This document shows, one piece after another, positions 55,913 to 64,000 of a stretch of DNA of 64,000 nt. Origin of the DNA: a virus. Position numbers and translations under genes: made by a program. The notes below the pieces were generated by a model, which was not told the origin of the DNA, searched no databases, and saw only the letters and a list, made by a program, of their open reading frames with translations. Position 1 is the stretch's first letter. Every line of letters starts with the position of its first letter. The stretch covers positions 1 through 64,000 of the IMG/VR virus record IMGVR_UViG_3300046516_001541, one strand, 5' to 3'.

Positions 55913-57028
55913 ATGGCTTTCCAGCTGAAGGATTTCGCGTCTATTACGGCCAGTATGTTGAACTGGATGAAGTCCGTTCAGACAAAGGTCACGGACTTCA
56001 ACATTGGCTCAATTGTCCGATCGATGCTGGAGGCATGCGCGACCGAGATCGACGAGTTTTACAAGCAGGCATTTATCGGACTGAAAGAAGCCATTCCAGT
56101 TTCGATATATACCTCTTTCAATTTTCCGGCCTTAGCCGCGACTCCGACGACCGGCCTGATTCGCATGATCCTCACCGCGCAAGGGGCTCCGGTGAATGTT
56201 GCGGCGGGAACCGTCTGGGTCCCTGGTAGCGGCGGCGTCAATTATACGCAGACGGCGACCGTCATCATCGCCATTGGCGCCACGTTTGCGGATATTCCTG
56301 TCGCAGCGGTCACGGCCGGCACGCTCGGCAATCTGCCATCCGGCACGACGTTCAGCCCATCTCCGGTCCCTACTGGCTTTACGAGCGCATCGAATCTCAC
56401 TTCATGGATCAACGGCATCGACGCGGAAAGCGCTGCCGATCAGAAAACGCGCTTCAATGCTTACATTTCGACGTTGGCCCGCGGCACGCCATCGGCAATT
56501 GCCTATGGTCTGACGACGGCTGTCATAACGGACAGCGGTGGCAACATCATTGAACGTGTCGTTTCTTCCGAGGTCGTGGAACCCTGGAAAACCGATCCGA
56601 CGCAGCCTGTCTCGCTGGTCAATGCCTACATACACAATGGCGTAGGCGCCACGTCCGGCGCGCTGGTGACACAGGCCCAGGCGGTCACCGATGGGTTTTA
56701 CGATGTCAGCGGAAATCCAGTGCCTGGCTGGAAAGCCGCAGGCGTCAAGGTGGTCGTGGCTGCGGCAGCGGAAAGTCCGCTGAATATCACAGGGGTATTG
56801 ACCGCGCTCCCAGGCTTTGATGAGCCGACCCTGATTGCTTTGGCAGTTCCGGCGCTCAATGCCTATCTGATACAACTGCCGATCGCCACCACGGCGCTAT
56901 ATGCGCAGCTCATCACGCTCGTGGAATCCATTCCAGGCGTTTACAACTTCGTGCTATCGACACCTACTGTTGATACTGCCGGAGTCGTGGGCCAGAAGAT
57001 CATGCCTGGAGCGATTACGATCACATGA
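55913..57028 (+). CDS. Baseplate J-type protein, 371 aa
   Basis: Follows gp25 as expected. Standard J layout: FNIGSIVRSMLEACATEIDE at the N-terminus, GLIRMILTAQGAPVNVAAGT, ESAADQKTRFNAYISTLARG and the C-terminal AVPALNAYLIQLPIATTALY. Connects wedges around the hub. Stop overlaps the next start. Confidence 0.8.
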   Translation: MAFQLKDFASITASMLNWMKSVQTKVTDFNIGSIVRSMLEACATEIDEFYKQAFIGLKEAIPVSIYTSFNFPALAATPTTGLIRMILTAQGAPVNVAAGTVWVPGSGGVNYTQTATVIIAIGATFADIPVAAVTAGTLGNLPSGTTFSPSPVPTGFTSASNLTSWINGIDAESAADQKTRFNAYISTLARGTPSAIAYGLTTAVITDSGGNIIERVVSSEVVEPWKTDPTQPVSLVNAYIHNGVGATSGALVTQAQAVTDGFYDVSGNPVPGWKAAGVKVVVAAAAESPLNITGVLTALPGFDEPTLIALAVPALNAYLIQLPIATTALYAQLITLVESIPGVYNFVLSTPTVDTAGVVGQKIMPGAITIT

Positions 57029-57591
57029 GTGTCACTATCGTCAATCTCACGGCCGGCGTCATCAGCGGGACGTCCGGATTCGCCTTGGCTGACACGACTA
57101 TTGCAGTTGCCAAGGGTGCCGCGTTTGGTGCTATCGCGCCTACAACGGTCGATGCTCAGAACATCGGCTCAATATTTTCGGATGGGGCGGGAGCGCCCGC
57201 AAGTAATCTAGTGATCACGGCTGGACAAGTAGGCAATCCTTGTTGTGCTTGCTGTCCGAATGTGACCGTAGGCTATTTGGATCCCACAGTTGGATTCATT
57301 GTATTGGGGTCGACAACGACCGCTGTTGTCAATGGGCATAATTTGCACGGGTTCAGTTGGACTACGGGCAGCGGCGATCTGGGCTTTATTCTGGAAGGGC
57401 ACTTGCCTCAGAACACATTTACATCCTTGGAAATTCACGACAGCGCGCTGGGCGATATCACGTTCACTTCAGCTGCCGCCACGTGGGCGCAGACCATGGC
57501 ACCAGATGGAATTACGCTCATTACGGTATGGTCGTGGGCAACTGGCCAGCCTTTCCACAACGGAACTACCTATCACACGAGCGTGACGTGA
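57025..57591 (+). CDS. Hypothetical tail-associated protein, 188 aa
   Basis: Beta-rich, Gly/Thr-rich, with GNPCCACCPNVTVGYLDP as an unusual cysteine cluster and HNLHGFSWTTGSGDL. Between baseplate J and the tail protein I-like gene. No family recognised. Confidence 0.6.
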   Translation: MSVTIVNLTAGVISGTSGFALADTTIAVAKGAAFGAIAPTTVDAQNIGSIFSDGAGAPASNLVITAGQVGNPCCACCPNVTVGYLDPTVGFIVLGSTTTAVVNGHNLHGFSWTTGSGDLGFILEGHLPQNTFTSLEIHDSALGDITFTSAAATWAQTMAPDGITLITVWSWATGQPFHNGTTYHTSVT

Positions 57592-57830
57592 TCCAACTAG
57601 ATCCCGTTTACGGTTTTTTGTATGACCCTGCGCAAATGCAGGATCCGGATTATTTTGCGAAACTGAATGAGCGCTACAAAGCTGGCACTGGCGTGCGGCT
57701 GCATTCGCACACGTGCAGCCTGTGTGGTCGTGTGATCACGCATACGCGCCTAGAGGCGCTCCGGGACGGAGAAAAATTATCGCATACATGTTGCGGTAAG
57801 GACGTTCGCTTCAAGCAGGCAGCCAACTAA
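57588..57830 (+). CDS. Zinc-binding miniprotein, 80 aa
   Basis: GTG 57588 overlaps the previous TGA. Residues about 35-70 contain HSHTCSLCGRVITHTRL and HTCCGKDVR, a compact Cys/His set fit for a zinc site. A surprising small protein inside the baseplate block. Unknown role. Confidence 0.55.
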   Translation: MIQLDPVYGFLYDPAQMQDPDYFAKLNERYKAGTGVRLHSHTCSLCGRVITHTRLEALRDGEKLSHTCCGKDVRFKQAAN

Positions 57831-57831
57831 C

Positions 57832-59304
57832 ATGGCGGCATCATTTGCATTTCAAGTCAAGACTTTAGATCCGACCGGGACTTTTCCGCCGGACGGATAT
57901 CTGGTCAGCATCGCGTTCACCGGCGACCCTGGCAATTACCTGCTCATGGGATCCGATGCGACGACATCCGTCGACGCGGCGAGTGACGGCAATTTTTATA
58001 AAACGTGGACATGGGCGGCGGCACATCTGCCGTTCACCTCGAATCCGTTCACGGCAACGACTGTTTATGCGGTCACGATCACAACGAGCACGATTCCGGA
58101 CGTCAGCAATGACACATTGGCCGACGCCACTGCAGATATTACAGGCGCTGGCTTCATCCTCGGCACTGTTGGATCCGCAACGAGCGCAACCGTCCCGGTC
58201 GGTTCCGTCATCAGCCAAAACCCGGTTGCGGATACTCCAGCCGCGCCAGGGGCTGCAGTCGATCTTGTCCTGTCGACGGGGCCCGCGGCGTCACTGATCT
58301 TCAAATTGACGCAGAAACTTCTCCTCAATCTGCACCGAGTCTTCGATAAGGATCCGTATCCACAGTTGGCATTGCGGCTCCAATATAACGGCAGTGCCAT
58401 GACATGGCAGATTGCGAATGGAATCCTGACAACTACGGTCACGGGAGGTAGCGGAAGCAATCAGGCGATCGCGCTCACGAATTTCACGATTGCCACGCTC
58501 GCGGACTTCCTGGCGACATTGCCTGGATATTCGGTTCCGTTTCAGGACGCTTCGACCTACGCGGATTTGTCGGCTCTGGTGCTGATCGATGGCACCAATA
58601 ATCTCAATACGTCGAATGGTGACCATATCTATGGTTACACGACGCTGCTCTGGGCCTACCTCGAGGCCAGCGGCTCGGAATTGGGTGCGGCCCAGGCGCA
58701 AATCCCTGAAATGCTCGAGCAGATGACGATTCCCACTGCCGACAATGAATGGGTGGACGAGCAAGGCAGTTATTTCAATGTGCCGCGAAATCCGGGCGAA
58801 CTAGACGTAGCTTACGGGCCGCGCATCATTTCTCAGGTGCTGCAGCCGCGTGGAAATAATGTGGCCATCGCCATGGCGATTCAGGCGGTCGCACCATTGG
58901 CCACCCGCGTGCGCGTCATTGATTCGATCAACGATCCGTTCGCGATCATTTACAACGGCCTGATCAATTTCAACGGGATCGCGCTCTTTGACGCTGGCGG
59001 CGGCGGTTCGCTCTATGGATTTTTCGACGTCGATTTCTCCTATGACTTTTCGACCGATATCATCGGGCAGCCAGCGTATATCGTACTCATCGAAAACACG
59101 GTTGAAGCATTCCGCGATGGCGGCACCGAGCTCAGGCTCATCATCTTCCGAAATTTGAATTCTACGACACTGATCGTCTCCGACTCTTTCATCGGAAACG
59201 TCAGAGTCATTGTCTATAACGATTTCAGCGGCCTGAATTTCAGACTGCTCGAAAATGGGCAGGTTCGCTTGTTGGAAAGCGGCGACGCACGCTTGCTGGA
59301 GTAG
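57832..59304 (+). CDS. Tail protein I-like with PASTA-like domain, 490 aa
   Basis: Residues about 87-150 look like a PASTA domain (IPDVSNDTLADATADITGAG; ISQNPVADTPAAPGAAVDLV). Residues about 270-370 resemble gpI-type tail proteins (VDEQGSYFNVPRNPGELDVA with YGPRIISQVL). The C-terminus has three RLLE repeats (FRLLENG, VRLLESG, ARLLE). PASTA domains bind peptidoglycan or beta-lactam-like ligands; here possibly a cell-wall contact. Confidence 0.65.
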   Translation: MAASFAFQVKTLDPTGTFPPDGYLVSIAFTGDPGNYLLMGSDATTSVDAASDGNFYKTWTWAAAHLPFTSNPFTATTVYAVTITTSTIPDVSNDTLADATADITGAGFILGTVGSATSATVPVGSVISQNPVADTPAAPGAAVDLVLSTGPAASLIFKLTQKLLLNLHRVFDKDPYPQLALRLQYNGSAMTWQIANGILTTTVTGGSGSNQAIALTNFTIATLADFLATLPGYSVPFQDASTYADLSALVLIDGTNNLNTSNGDHIYGYTTLLWAYLEASGSELGAAQAQIPEMLEQMTIPTADNEWVDEQGSYFNVPRNPGELDVAYGPRIISQVLQPRGNNVAIAMAIQAVAPLATRVRVIDSINDPFAIIYNGLINFNGIALFDAGGGGSLYGFFDVDFSYDFSTDIIGQPAYIVLIENTVEAFRDGGTELRLIIFRNLNSTTLIVSDSFIGNVRVIVYNDFSGLNFRLLENGQVRLLESGDARLLE

Positions 59305-59310
59305 TAATAA

Positions 59311-59739
59311 ATGGCCAATCAGAAAATCAGTACTCTACCAGCCGCGGCGGCTTTGGTTGGCACCGAGCTTCTCGAGCTGGTGCAAGGAGGCACCAACGTC
59401 AAATCGACAGTAGGCGCCATTGCTACCGAGATTGCGACTCCAACCTATTCGGCCGCAGCTCTCACCGGTACGGATAACGTAGTCCTGCCAGGCTCGGGCG
59501 ACTATGTTATTTCGGTGGATACCACGGCCGGTCCGATCACGTATACGGGATTTGTCGCGCAGCGAGACGGCCAGAAGCTTACGTTCAATTGCGCGGGCGC
59601 TAACAATCTGAATTTCTCACCTCGGACAACGTCCGCTGCTGGCAATCAGATGCAGGCATCAGGAATTTCGTCCATTGTCGAATTCGACAGCATCACATGG
59701 CAATATTCTCAAGGCGTAGGCAAATGGCTACAAATCTGA
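59311..59739 (+). CDS. Short fibre-like protein, 142 aa
   Basis: Starts MANQKISTLPAAAALVGTEL, the usual opening of phage tail-spike/fibre proteins (QKISxLPxAxxLTGxE). The remaining part (GDYVISVDTTAGPITYTGFV) is a beta-rich tip. Overlaps the next start by 16 bp. Confidence 0.65.
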   Translation: MANQKISTLPAAAALVGTELLELVQGGTNVKSTVGAIATEIATPTYSAAALTGTDNVVLPGSGDYVISVDTTAGPITYTGFVAQRDGQKLTFNCAGANNLNFSPRTTSAAGNQMQASGISSIVEFDSITWQYSQGVGKWLQI

Positions 59740-61493
59740 AAACTCTTCTTGCGAGTCTCGTTTTCTCGCTGATCGCCACATCAGCACTGGCCCAACAATA
59801 CAACCGGTTCGGGCCCGTCACGGGAGTCCTGAAAGGGAACGTCAGCTCGCCACAGACGTCCGCAGCGACGTCCGCCGACATCATTGGCCTCTGGACCGGG
59901 ACATGCTCAGCATCCACCTTTCTGCGTGGTGACGGGGCTTGTGCAGCTGGAGGCGTGCCCTCTGGCGCGGCCAATTTGGTATATGCGACGCCAAACGGAT
60001 CTTCTGGCAATGCCACTCTGAGGGCGCTCCTAGGAGCGGACCTGCCACCGATTAATTTGGCATCGACCGCGAATGGTGGCGTGCTGAGCACGAGCATCCT
60101 ACTCGGTACCAATGGCGGCACGAGCAACGGATTCTTTTCCATCACGGGGCCGGCGACCTCGCTGAAGACATTCACGTTCCCGAATGCTTCCGCGACTGTC
60201 CTCACTTCAAATACGCCAGTGACAGTTGCGCAAGGGGGCACGGGCGTCGCCACCTTGACAGCCAATAGCGTCCTGTTGGGTGAAGGGACCAGCAACGTTT
60301 CATCCGTGGCGCTGGGTGCGGATACGGTTCTGCGTGGCACCGCTTCGGCGGATCCAATAGCTGCGGCGGTCAATAATTGCGGCGATGCCACGCACGCGCT
60401 GTCATACAACACCACAACGCATGCTTTCGGTTGTCAGGCCATAACGTCCGGGGGCACAGGCACAGTCACCAGTGTCGCGGCCGGCACGGGTATTACCGCA
60501 AGCCCTAGTCCCATCGTAGGCAGCGGTACGATATCACTGGATCTAACCGCTACTAACACGTGGACTGGTCGGCAAACATTTAGCGGGGGATCCGGGGCGC
60601 CCGGCTATGTCACGGGTGCTGCGGCTGCAAGCGCATTATTTGAATTCGCTGGCAATGCTCAGACAGCGGGCACTACGTCCCTAGCCGTAGGACAGGACAC
60701 TAGTGGCGACGCGGCAATTATCCAACGGGCCAATCGTCAGTTATATCTCAGCACGAATGGCTCGCAACGAGTCACTGTCTCTGGTACGGGACGTATTAAC
60801 TTTCTTGCGCAGACATCGACTGGCGCGGCCGGCGCATCTTTCAATGGGCTCAACAACGCTGACACGGTGCTAGTGCAGAGTGGAACTACGACATCCCAAG
60901 GATTCGGACTGCGCGTACAGGCTGGCACCAACGCATCTGACTATTCGTTTCTAATAAATAATGCGAGTAACGGAACTACTCTATTTGAAGTGTTTGGCGA
61001 TGGCGGAACAGTCGTGGGTTCCCCGACCGGTGGATCACAGGGCGTTGGCACAGTCAACGCGACCGGCCTTTTCGTCAATGGTGCAGCTACTACCACTCAA
61101 ACATCAGGAACGTTCACTGGAACGCTGACTGGGATGACAGGAAGTGTCACTGCAACATTTAAATGGCGGAAAATAGGCGGTTCGCTAGTCACATTATTTC
61201 TGGCTACCGGAACGGACCTCACAGGAACATCAAATACTACGGCAATGACCCTAACGGGTTTGCCGGCGGCGATTCAGCCCGCAATCCAAGTTTGCTTTTA
61301 CAATGCCTCTGTCGAAGATAACGGTGGCAGTGAAGCGGCGAATAATTGCATTGCGGCCAGCGGCAGCACTGTCACATTCACGCCAGCCCAGGTCAATGCC
61401 GCTCCGGGAAAAGTAGTGGGTGGCGTCTTCACCGCCTCTGGCACCAAGGGCCTAACCGGTCCGTGGCAGATGATTTACGATCTCGGAAACTGA
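59724..61493 (+). CDS. Fibre-like protein with signal peptide, 589 aa
   Basis: Starts MATNLKTLLASLVFSLIATS followed by ALAQ: a Sec signal. Then fibre-type repeats (TPVTVAQGGTGVATLTANSV) and shaft sequence related to the protein at 29783 (GTCSASTFLRGDGACAAGG against GSCSITVPLRGDGSCGTLP). The end is a beta-rich tip. Second case of a fibre with signal. Confidence 0.65.
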   Translation: MATNLKTLLASLVFSLIATSALAQQYNRFGPVTGVLKGNVSSPQTSAATSADIIGLWTGTCSASTFLRGDGACAAGGVPSGAANLVYATPNGSSGNATLRALLGADLPPINLASTANGGVLSTSILLGTNGGTSNGFFSITGPATSLKTFTFPNASATVLTSNTPVTVAQGGTGVATLTANSVLLGEGTSNVSSVALGADTVLRGTASADPIAAAVNNCGDATHALSYNTTTHAFGCQAITSGGTGTVTSVAAGTGITASPSPIVGSGTISLDLTATNTWTGRQTFSGGSGAPGYVTGAAAASALFEFAGNAQTAGTTSLAVGQDTSGDAAIIQRANRQLYLSTNGSQRVTVSGTGRINFLAQTSTGAAGASFNGLNNADTVLVQSGTTTSQGFGLRVQAGTNASDYSFLINNASNGTTLFEVFGDGGTVVGSPTGGSQGVGTVNATGLFVNGAATTTQTSGTFTGTLTGMTGSVTATFKWRKIGGSLVTLFLATGTDLTGTSNTTAMTLTGLPAAIQPAIQVCFYNASVEDNGGSEAANNCIAASGSTVTFTPAQVNAAPGKVVGGVFTASGTKGLTGPWQMIYDLGN

Positions 61494-61517
61494 TCTCAAC
61501 TCAATTCAGAGAACACT

Positions 61518-62204
61518 ATGGCCACTCTCACCGAAACCAGTTCGTTTGACGCGACCATCAATCGTATCCTGACGACGGATCCCGTCCTGGGAGATGCCGC
61601 TACGGGAGCGGTGGCCAATCCTGCTAACCTGGGCCCGCAAGGGCTGACCAATCGCACGCGCTGGCTGTTTGATCAGAATACGGCGAATGTAGTCGCGATC
61701 AGCGCGATTGAGTCTGTGTTGCCGTCTTTGGCGCCATTGAATACGCCGGTTTTCACGGGGGCCCCGACCGCAACCACTCCGGGAACGCCGGACAACAGCA
61801 CGCGATTGGCAACCACGGCCTATGTACAGAACAACCTGGCCTCATATGCGCGTCTGAATTCGCCAAGTTTCACGGGTTTCCCGGTCGCGCCCATTGCGCC
61901 TTTGGGCGATAGCACTACGCAACTCGCTACTACAGCATTTGTCAATCGTGGCGGATCACTCGCGGCCACAGGCTGGCGAGAAAATCCGGACGGGACAATT
62001 GAACAGTGGGGGACGGCCAATCCGGCTGGCGGCGGTGTGACAGTCACGTTCCCCGTGACGTTTCCTAACGCATGTTATAACGTGGATGCTATTAGCATCG
62101 CTGGTGCAGCAGTGCAAACCTGGCTTGGCGCAACTCCCACGGCAAGCTCGTTCTCGTTGCATAATTCAGGCGGCACATCATTGTGGCGCGCTCTAGGAAA
62201 GTAA
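61518..62204 (+). CDS. Tail fibre, gp53-like C-terminus, 228 aa
   Basis: Two repeats of the fibre type, TPVFTGAPTATTPGTPDNST and PSFTGFPVAPIAPLGDSTTQ, each followed by ATTAYV/ATTAFV. The C-terminal ENPDGTIEQWGTANPAGGG is a gp53-like fibre tip. Likely receptor-binding. Confidence 0.75.
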   Translation: MATLTETSSFDATINRILTTDPVLGDAATGAVANPANLGPQGLTNRTRWLFDQNTANVVAISAIESVLPSLAPLNTPVFTGAPTATTPGTPDNSTRLATTAYVQNNLASYARLNSPSFTGFPVAPIAPLGDSTTQLATTAFVNRGGSLAATGWRENPDGTIEQWGTANPAGGGVTVTFPVTFPNACYNVDAISIAGAAVQTWLGATPTASSFSLHNSGGTSLWRALGK

Positions 62205-62205
62205 C

Positions 62206-62583
62206 ATGGCAACTGACAATGCGGATTTCACCATGTTTTACAGCGCTGGACGTCGCGGGTTTTTCCATGGCCGCTTGCACAAGACGGCCATGCCCGCAGA
62301 TGCCGTAGGAATCTCGGATGCCGATCATGCGGCACTGCTCGAGGCGCAGAATAATGGCCAAGAGATTGTGCCTGATGAGAATGGCTTGCCGGTTGCCCGC
62401 GATCCGACTATCACGATCGAGATGCAGCGAAGTGCGCTAAAAGGGCAAATTGCCCTGATCGAAAGTCAGCAGGGGCGCGCAATGCGTGAAGCGATAATCG
62501 GGATTCCTGGGGCTCTTGATCACCTCAAGACGATCCACAAGAAAATCGCGGATCTAGACGCACAGCTGGCGGCACTATCATGA
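62206..62583 (+). CDS. Tail fibre assembly-type protein, 125 aa
   Basis: Directly behind the fibre gene. FTMFYSAGRRGFFHGRLHKT at the N-terminus, NGLPVARDPTITIEMQRSAL and a helical end fit fibre-assembly chaperones (Tfa-like). Its stop overlaps the M15 start. Confidence 0.6.
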   Translation: MATDNADFTMFYSAGRRGFFHGRLHKTAMPADAVGISDADHAALLEAQNNGQEIVPDENGLPVARDPTITIEMQRSALKGQIALIESQQGRAMREAIIGIPGALDHLKTIHKKIADLDAQLAALS

Positions 62584-63044
62584 ATCGATATCTATCGCCA
62601 TCTTTCACGCTTGAGGAGCTTTCTTTTTCCCAGGTTGCCGCGCGCAAGGGCATCGACAATACGCCGAACGATTTTGAGATCGCGAATCTGACGCGACTTT
62701 GCGCCGAGATCCTCGAGCCTGGCCGGCTTCTGCTCGGTGTCCCGCTACATATCGACAGTGGCTTCCGGGCTGCTTTGGTCAATGCGGCAGTGGGTGGAGC
62801 TCGGAATAGTGCGCATCTGGATGGACGAGCTGCAGACTGCATCCCAATTGGGATCTCTCTCCAGGCGGCATTCGATCGTTTGCGGACATCGCAACTCCCC
62901 TACGACCAGATCATCATCGAGTGTAACGCCTGGATCCACTTGGCAATCGCGCCGACAGATGTTCCGCCGCGGCGTGAAGCGCTCGTGGCAAGCGGATATC
63001 CAGGCACTTGGACTTATCACGCTGTCATCAGCGCACCAGCATGA
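62580..63044 (+). CDS. Endolysin, peptidase M15 (D-Ala-D-Ala carboxypeptidase-like), 154 aa
   Basis: Full M15_3 signature: N-terminal YLSPSFTLEELSFSQVAARK; HIDSGFRAALVNAAVGGARN; zinc ligands His79, Asp86 (SAHLDGRAAD) and His120 (WIHLAI). It should cleave the peptide stems of peptidoglycan. Followed by spanins, so this is the lysis cassette. Confidence 0.85.
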   Translation: MNRYLSPSFTLEELSFSQVAARKGIDNTPNDFEIANLTRLCAEILEPGRLLLGVPLHIDSGFRAALVNAAVGGARNSAHLDGRAADCIPIGISLQAAFDRLRTSQLPYDQIIIECNAWIHLAIAPTDVPPRREALVASGYPGTWTYHAVISAPA

Positions 63045-63547
63045 TGCCGGCGATCGAATTGCGGCTGATCATATATGCCGTCCTATCACTGGGGCTGCTC
63101 GGGGGCGCCGGTTGGACTGGGTACAAAATCACGTCGATGCATTATGAGACTGTGATGGGCAAAGATCAGACTGCCCGGGACACAGCGGTTCAGACGGCGG
63201 AATTGAATGTGATCGCCCTACAAAAAGAGCGTGACACTCTCAAGCAACAGGTGGAGAAAGATCATGCGCTCATGGTGCAGACCGACGCTACTGCTCGCGA
63301 CGCTATCCTTGGCAGCGTGCGTGGGCTCGAAGACGCGCTACATCTCGGCGCCATGTCCAGACCAATGGATCATTCCGGAAAACCTGGCGGAGCCGGCGCA
63401 GGGACCAGCAGCAATAGCGAGATTTCAAATCTCATTGGACAACTTAACGACAGCTTTAAAGAAGCTCTCGCCGGTTGTCAGCACGATAGCACCGAGCTCA
63501 CCGGGATCCTCGCAATAGCGCCGAAAGCGCCAATTTCGATCAATTAG
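63041..63547 (+). CDS. Inner-membrane spanin, Rz-like, 168 aa
   Basis: ATG 63041 overlaps the M15 stop. Residues about 7-25 (LRLIIYAVLSLGLLGGAGW) form the N-in membrane helix, followed by a charged helical ectodomain (NVIALQKERDTLKQQVEKDH). The second spanin gene lies inside it. It joins inner and outer membranes at lysis. Confidence 0.75.
   Translation: MMPAIELRLIIYAVLSLGLLGGAGWTGYKITSMHYETVMGKDQTARDTAVQTAELNVIALQKERDTLKQQVEKDHALMVQTDATARDAILGSVRGLEDALHLGAMSRPMDHSGKPGGAGAGTSSNSEISNLIGQLNDSFKEALAGCQHDSTELTGILAIAPKAPISIN
63264..63518 (+). CDS. Outer-membrane lipoprotein spanin, Rz1-like, 84 aa
   Basis: Wholly nested in Rz in another frame. Starts MRSWCRPTLLLATLSLAACV with GGAG seven nt upstream; LSLAAC is a lipobox cleaved before Cys19. 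The mature part holds ISAPCPDQWIIPENLAEPAQ, the Pro-rich pattern of Rz1 proteins. Nested arrangement as in lambda. Confidence 0.8.
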   Translation: MRSWCRPTLLLATLSLAACVGSKTRYISAPCPDQWIIPENLAEPAQGPAAIARFQISLDNLTTALKKLSPVVSTIAPSSPGSSQ

Positions 63548-63864
63548 AATTCCGGATCCGCCAGCGGCGGCATCGGGGCGATTGGAGCAGATTTCGCCGC
63601 CACGGCGGCGGCCTGATGCTCAGCGAGGGCGCGTTCCATGGCTGGACCAAAGCGTTCACCGTAGAGACGGCGACCGCATGCCTGCCAGGTCTCGGGCTCC
63701 TTCTTCCCGTTCATGGCATTGCGTCGACCGTGCGGTGTCGTGGCGCCATAGCCCTTGGCGATGACGAATCGAGCGAAATGTTCGATTTGCGCCGGCCGAA
63801 ACTGTTCGTAGTAATCGCAGACATCAGCCAGCGTGAAAAGAGGTTTTCCGCCGCTCGGTTCCAT
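63544..63864 (-). CDS. Hypothetical protein, 106 aa
   Basis: Convergent with Rz, sharing 4 bp. I set the start at ATG 63864 (MEPSGGKPLFTLADVCDYYE) because it shares a base with the stop of the upstream gene (TGATG). A TTG at 63903 would lengthen it. Helical with Gly-rich middle (GYGATTPHGRRNAMNGKKEP). No family recognised. Confidence 0.6.
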   Translation of the reverse strand: MEPSGGKPLFTLADVCDYYEQFRPAQIEHFARFVIAKGYGATTPHGRRNAMNGKKEPETWQACGRRLYGERFGPAMERALAEHQAAAVAAKSAPIAPMPPLADPEF

Positions 63865-64000
63865 CAGACCGCCGGCGGCAATCTCGCGCGATATTGCGGG
63901 CAATTGCCCTGATGTCCTGGGCCTACTGGACCGTCATGTCCGCAGGAGCACAGAGACGCGCCGGCTTTCTCCGAAGCTCCATAGCTGGCGGGCAGCGTGC
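63864..64000 (-). CDS. C-terminal part of a Cys-containing protein, cut by the right edge
   Basis: The 44-residue end open to the window edge includes ASLCSCGHDGPVGPGHQGNC, a Cys/His cluster of zinc-ribbon type, and ends RARLPPAV. The TGA overlaps the ATG of the next gene. It continues the small-gene style of the other minus clusters. Confidence 0.5.
   Translation of the reverse strand, partial: TLPASYGASEKAGASLCSCGHDGPVGPGHQGNCPQYRARLPPAV

Noticed and set aside
1-64000. tRNA or rRNA genes, integrase, attachment sites, insertion sequences
   Set aside because: No cloverleaf, transposase or integrase-like ORF and no flanking long direct repeats were seen by eye; a tRNA scan and self-dot-plot would settle this.
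1-64000. Window as a complete circular genome
   Set aside because: Joining the edges does not put the right-edge Cys-containing frame in phase with the five codons at the left edge, and replication genes are missing, so more sequence outside is likely.

Overview
The window is a stretch of a tailed-phage (or prophage) genome. It carries a nearly complete virion-morphogenesis block: GpA-type terminase, portal, minor head protein, protease-like protein, major capsid, neck, tail sheath, tail tube, tape measure, baseplate hub, spike, gp25-type wedge, baseplate J, fibres and lysis genes. A tail sheath together with J/gp25/gpV-type baseplate genes means a contractile (myovirus-type) tail. No integrase, polymerase, primase, rRNA or tRNA was seen. 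The only replication-type gene is an ssb. The host cannot be named. A phage-borne csrA, spanins and lipoprotein signals point to a Gram-negative, proteobacterium-like host. The sequence looks GC-rich throughout, except for an AT-rich gene near 35.2-35.6 kb.

Layout. 1-4635 (minus): small tightly packed genes in several transcription units. Five promoters share one geometry, a 16-bp spacer filled by the palindrome TACGCA-N4-TGCGTA. The arm is headed by csrA and an HTH regulator, the obvious candidate to bind these operators. 4967-8877 (plus): accessory genes, including a zinc-ribbon protein, a secreted Fn3-like protein and a permuted NlpC/P60-like hydrolase, closed by a terminator at 8980-9016. 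9019-9205 is a hairpin-rich gap. 9206-13546 (plus): metallopeptidase, a 2-TM protein, a protein with an Acb2/Tad1-like domain (candidate anti-CBASS/anti-Thoeris signal sponge) and the large terminase. 13473-27115 (minus): about 41 small genes joined by ATGA/GTGA/TAATG overlaps and read from one recognisable promoter at 27156-27184. They include ssb, many zinc-ribbon miniproteins and several one-TM peptides. 27331-63547 (plus): head, tail, fibre and lysis genes, interrupted by a single inverted gene at 45033-45839. 63544-64000 (minus): the next minus-strand block begins.

How the parts fit. In the late region a short motif, YCGTGACRGYAGC-like, recurs 21-22 nt before five start codons, with a sixth copy between the divergent csrA and accessory operons. 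Three copies lie where a new plus-strand promoter is required, so it is a candidate late-promoter element. The head module carries large polyvalent proteins (InPase-like; LPD1 with HEWFH). Fn3-like domains recur in the capsid protein, the tail terminator-like protein and two left-arm proteins. Lysis appears to use an M15-family endolysin and an Rz/Rz1 pair in which Rz1 lies inside Rz. Coordinates of very small genes were worked out by hand from overlapping start and stop codons. All domain names rest on motif recognition without a database search.
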